NCBI GenBank assembly: GCA_019722365.1
Contig: JADFUC010000232.1
Coordinates: forward strand, 310,001-374,000
Length of the DNA stretch: 64,000 nucleotides
From: Lithospermum erythrorhizon
Taxonomy: Eukaryota; Streptophyta; Magnoliopsida; Boraginales; Boraginaceae
Direction of reading: 5' to 3'
Each line of letters starts with the position of its first letter. The stretch's first letter is position 1. The position numbers and the translations under genes are program-made. Below are positions 60,950-64,000 of the stretch, one piece after another. The notes beneath the pieces were generated by a model. That model was not told where the DNA came from. It searched no databases and saw only the letters and a list, made by a program, of their open reading frames with translations.

Positions 60950-62215
60950 GCAGTAGGAACAACCGTCAGGATGCCACCCGGAACCAGCAGGGGTAAACAA
61001 CGTGTGCCTTATGGAGCAGGTAAACTTATCTCGCTCGGGAAGATCAGCGGATTGAAAGCCGCTGGATTCAAGCCTTCGACTTTTCTCGACGCTCTGGAAG
61101 ATATCATTGTATAGCTTCGAAAAGCAACAAGAAAGACCACTTTCATCAATTTTAGTACGGGTTATACCGTTGACTGCCACGCCTCCTGTCAAAGAACGCA
61201 GGGAAACATATCAAAAGATACGATTTGCATCTTCTCCCAATTCGGATAGTGAGAATACTGAAATCTATGATGATATGTCAAGGTGCTGTTAAACAGGACA
61301 ACATTTGGAGAACTTTATGAGACCCCTCGACGGTTTCGGTAGAAAAGTCAATCGCACATCAACTTAAAACGCTAGTCTGGGGTAACATCGTGAGTTCTTA
61401 TGTTTACGGTCGAACGGCATCGAACCTAATCTCGACAAGACAAGCCATAATTCGACGCAAGCCCCTAAGTCCTATAATAAGATAAATAAGCAGATGTTGC
61501 CGTTCTCAATGTGTTTATTTCTGTCCGAGGATAAGAACTTACTCCTTTTCAAAAACCGGTGCTCTTCCGAGAAGAAGTTCACTGGATGGTGAATGCCCAA
61601 GTCCTCAAGAGTTGGGGCGTTTACCTGGGGGTCCCCTAAAAAGATACCGACCAATCTTGCAGCGAGCAGAACTTCGCTTATACTTACCAGATCCAAAGCG
61701 AGTAACGCCAGCGAGGCGATGAGAAAAATCATGCTCACATACCATGTGTAAGCCACGCATTCCACCTGAATTTAAGTAAAATTATCCTCATCGACAGTGC
61801 CTGCGGTCGGGCCTTGATCACTTCGGCAAAGTAGCCTGTGGCCTACCTTCAAAATCACCCAATAGTAAGAGTCACGGAACAACCCTCGAAGAGGATACTA
61901 TCCAACCCCGCATGATTTTGAGGCTCACTGTGGGCAATTAAACTGGCCGAATTTTAAATCACTTTCATCCCCGAGAACTCAATCAAAGCCTGTGCGTAGC
62001 CGAATTATACATGGAATAAATGCTAGAAATCCCCCCCCAAGACACGGAGTTCGTACCGATACCTCTAACGACCCTTTACGGACCTTCTATGTGGATTTCG
62101 GGTCAAGAACTCCGAAGTGAGCAGGGTAGAATCTCGATCTGTAAGTGACCCAAGTGAGTCCCGCTGAATGCGCTCTTAAGATTCCGGCCAAAGCCACAAA
62201 TAACGAGAAGAATAC
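60950..62215 (+). pseudogene. Decayed Tat-lineage gypsy pol (RT, RNase H, second RNase H)
   Basis: Plus-strand pieces in order: a VCLMEQ/LDAL-like RT start (about 61000-61095), a KTTFI piece and ETYQKI (61110-61225), NTEIYDDM around the RT active site (61255-61280, one residue lost from YVDDM), NGIEPNLDK (about 61415-61440), SPKKIPTNLAA (61637-61668), RKIMLTYHV (61720-61746), LWAIKLAEF with ITFIP and IKACA (61930-62000) and then a second RNase H remnant FYVDFGS...ALKIPAKATNNE (62080-62215). The additional RNase H after the usual one is the mark of the plant Tat lineage. Gag and protease are absent upstream and integrase is not seen downstream. Stops and frame changes throughout. Confidence 0.7.
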
Positions 62216-62484
62216 GTAAGCCATGGTAACATGATTATTATTAAACAAAAAAGCCTCGTATAACTGTAATCACAGAAGTTGAGGATTCCATGTTGTCATT
62301 GAACGTATCGTGAGATCATAGCTTAAAACGAGATTTCATTTAAAAATACCACGCTGGTTGCCACGACAATAGTCTTAAGATTTTACCACGTAATCTTTGG
62401 CGCAATTCTCAGGTGAAAACTAATAACATGCCGACTATAACGAAAGTAATACTGTAACTATTTCAATCTTTCTCGTTTAAAATA
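62216..62484. other. Junction between gypsy remnant and LINE
   Basis: No recognised coding content. The LINE on the right reads toward this junction, so a poly(A) tail would appear as a T run here; none is visible, hence the LINE 3' end is either internal to 62485 or has decayed. Confidence 0.4.
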
Positions 62485-64000
62485 TCACAACGCTTCGTCT
62501 GGCTGGCCCATATTGTTAATAATATTATTTAGCTGATGTTCTTCAATAAAAGTACTCCAAACTTGCTTGTATGTGATAGCATCACCAAATCTACTCAAAT
62601 CAGTAAAAATAGTAATATTAGTCGGGTTTCTGTGTTTCAATAGCAGGATGCCTGTGACAATGATTCCTGTGATGATGGTTTTAGGGTGATTGATAAAGTA
62701 TTCTAATGTTTTTGGTTGCAAGAGATCACAAGAGCAATGAAAAAGAGGTGTCCGATTTTGCGTTTGTCCTTTAAGTAGTTATTTTTGTGAATCTGTTGGG
62801 TGCATTCCAATTATTAATTGGAATGAAGTGTGTGAAGAAGATGATAAAGTGGTATTTGTGATATTATAATTATGTTTTCGCTTAGCTGCTCTATACCAGA
62901 GATTGTAAAAAGCATTCCTTCTGTGAATAAGCTGAGACAGATCAAATTTGTTATTTTTGAAGATAACCTCGTTTCTGAATAGCCAAATACTCCAAAGAGA
63001 ACTAACAAGAAAAATAAAATCATTCATAATAGAATTATGTGTCTTGCAGAGCATGGATAAAAGCTTAGCAAGACTGTTGTAATAGTTATTGGAAGTGAAA
63101 AGGAGAGTCGGAGGCCAGAAGTTAGCCAAATTATTACAGGAGTTGAAGAGATGGAAGTTTGTTTCGTGTTCTTGCTCACAAAATCTACAATTTAAATTGA
63201 TAAGGGTCGATTTTAAAGAAGCTAAATAAAGATTTTTATTTTTTGTGGTATTGGTGAAGTCCAAATTTTCCTGGGCATATTCTTGGATAATTATGTTAGA
63301 AGTATTTGACAAGTTGAAGGGATATTTTGTCATTAAAGTTATAGATATTTATAGTGGTAGGCTGATGATGATTAATGGTTGGAATATCAGAGTTAACAGA
63401 AGGTGTGATTTGTGTGATAGCTTGAATAATGAAGGTTGGGAACAAACTATGAAGTAGAGGGACGTTCCAACTGCCTAAATTATCCAAAAGATGAGAAACA
63501 AGTGTGGGAAGGGAAGGGGGTTTTGTAAGGGCTTAAAACAAAGAAGATTTTTAAAAGTTGGTAGTGGAAGTCAAAAGTCTGTCCAAAGATTAACTAATGA
63601 CCCATTACCAATTTTCCAGAAAATATGAGGTTTAATAACATCAAGTCCCTTCCTAAGACTTTGCCAAACAAAAGATTCATTAGAGGTTTTAACACGATCA
63701 AATGAAGAAGAGTTGGGGAAATATTTTGCTTTTAAAACTTTATTAGTAGCGGAGTTAGGATTAGTAAAAATAGAGCAACCTTGTTTAGCTAACAAAGAAG
63801 TGTTAAAGTGCGCTAAATTTGTAAATCCTAAACCTCCATTTTCCTTGGTAAAGTGAAGAAATCCCCAATTTATCCCGTGTATCTTACTATTATTTTTGTT
63901 ATTCGAAAAAGAATTTGCAAGGATCGTTTCAATTTGTGAGATAATATGGGAAGGAAATTTATAAACATACATCGGATAAATTAGGAATCCAAAAAGGAGA
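62485..64000 (-). pseudogene. 3' part of an L1-like LINE (RT C-terminus, zf-RVT), broken, runs off window
   Basis: The minus-strand frame open at the window edge (64000 down to 63571) matches the end of plant LINE reverse transcriptase: MYVYKFPSHIISQIETIL, HGINWGFLHFTKENGGLGF, then ESFVWQSLRKG and FWKIGNGSLVNLWTDF. The next codon, where the family has Trp, is TGA. The following segment continues in another frame (DNLGSWNVPLLHSLFP, 63487-63310), then returns in the frame at 63333-62779, which holds the RVT zinc-finger Cys-x2-Cys-x8-His-x4-Cys at 63189-63136. A last frame, 62721-62485 (TNITIFTDLSRFGDAITYK), may be an RNase H-like tail. One nonsense change and at least two frameshifts make it non-functional. 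Confidence 0.8.

Noticed and set aside
61472..61765. 97-codon minus-strand frame with hydrophobic start
   Set aside because: It is antisense to clear plus-strand gypsy RT/RNase H motifs.
1..64000. CRISPR arrays, operons, phage or bacterial genes
   Set aside because: Introns, plant families and repeats are all eukaryotic; no regularly spaced direct repeats with unique spacers were seen.

Overview
The window is nuclear DNA from a flowering plant, most likely a eudicot. It is AT-rich, its genes have GT-AG introns, its intact genes are plant families (a pseudokinase LRR receptor kinase, mitochondrial ALDH12-type P5C dehydrogenase, a LURP-one-related protein), and most of the rest is transposon-derived. 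I cannot name the species from sequence alone.

Layout: 1-4.5 kb is gene-poor intergenic DNA with Stowaway-like MITEs. 4.5-6.9 kb holds a two-exon LRR receptor-like pseudokinase (minus strand). 8.3-29.9 kb is a nested retrotransposon block: a large LTR element whose arms lie at 8.32-10.06 and 27.85-29.89 kb sits inside a Stowaway-like MITE, and it is itself split by a Ty3/gypsy element (12.93-21.75 kb) with about 2.7-kb LTRs, a Met-tRNA primer-binding site, and decayed gag, protease, RT and RNase H but no visible integrase. 30-35 kb carries more MITEs, a long-TIR element, tandem duplications and a perfect 26-bp palindrome. 35.3-41.8 kb is a complete 16-exon P5C dehydrogenase gene (554 aa). 44.3-45.0 kb is a broken LEA-2/NHL-type membrane protein gene (minus). 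45-52 kb is AT-rich intergenic DNA with a foldback element and MITEs. 52.25-53.35 kb is a two-exon LURP-one-related gene. 54.7-55.9 kb is a decayed PIF/Harbinger transposase (minus). 57-62.2 kb is LTR-retrotransposon debris that includes a Tat-lineage RT/RNase H/second RNase H remnant. 62.5-64 kb is the 3' part of a broken LINE (minus) that runs off the window.

The three intact genes are unrelated in function and do not form a pathway or operon; each stands alone between transposon-rich spacers. No new biochemical system is evident. The most unusual structures are a seven-unit tandem repeat in intron 1 of the P5C dehydrogenase gene in which every unit repeats the exon-1 splice donor, a readable order of nested insertions (MITE, then LTR element, then gypsy element), a recurrent 9-mer (TACGGAGTA) that could be a MITE excision scar, and indel-heavy divergence confined to the retrotransposon block that may partly be assembly error.
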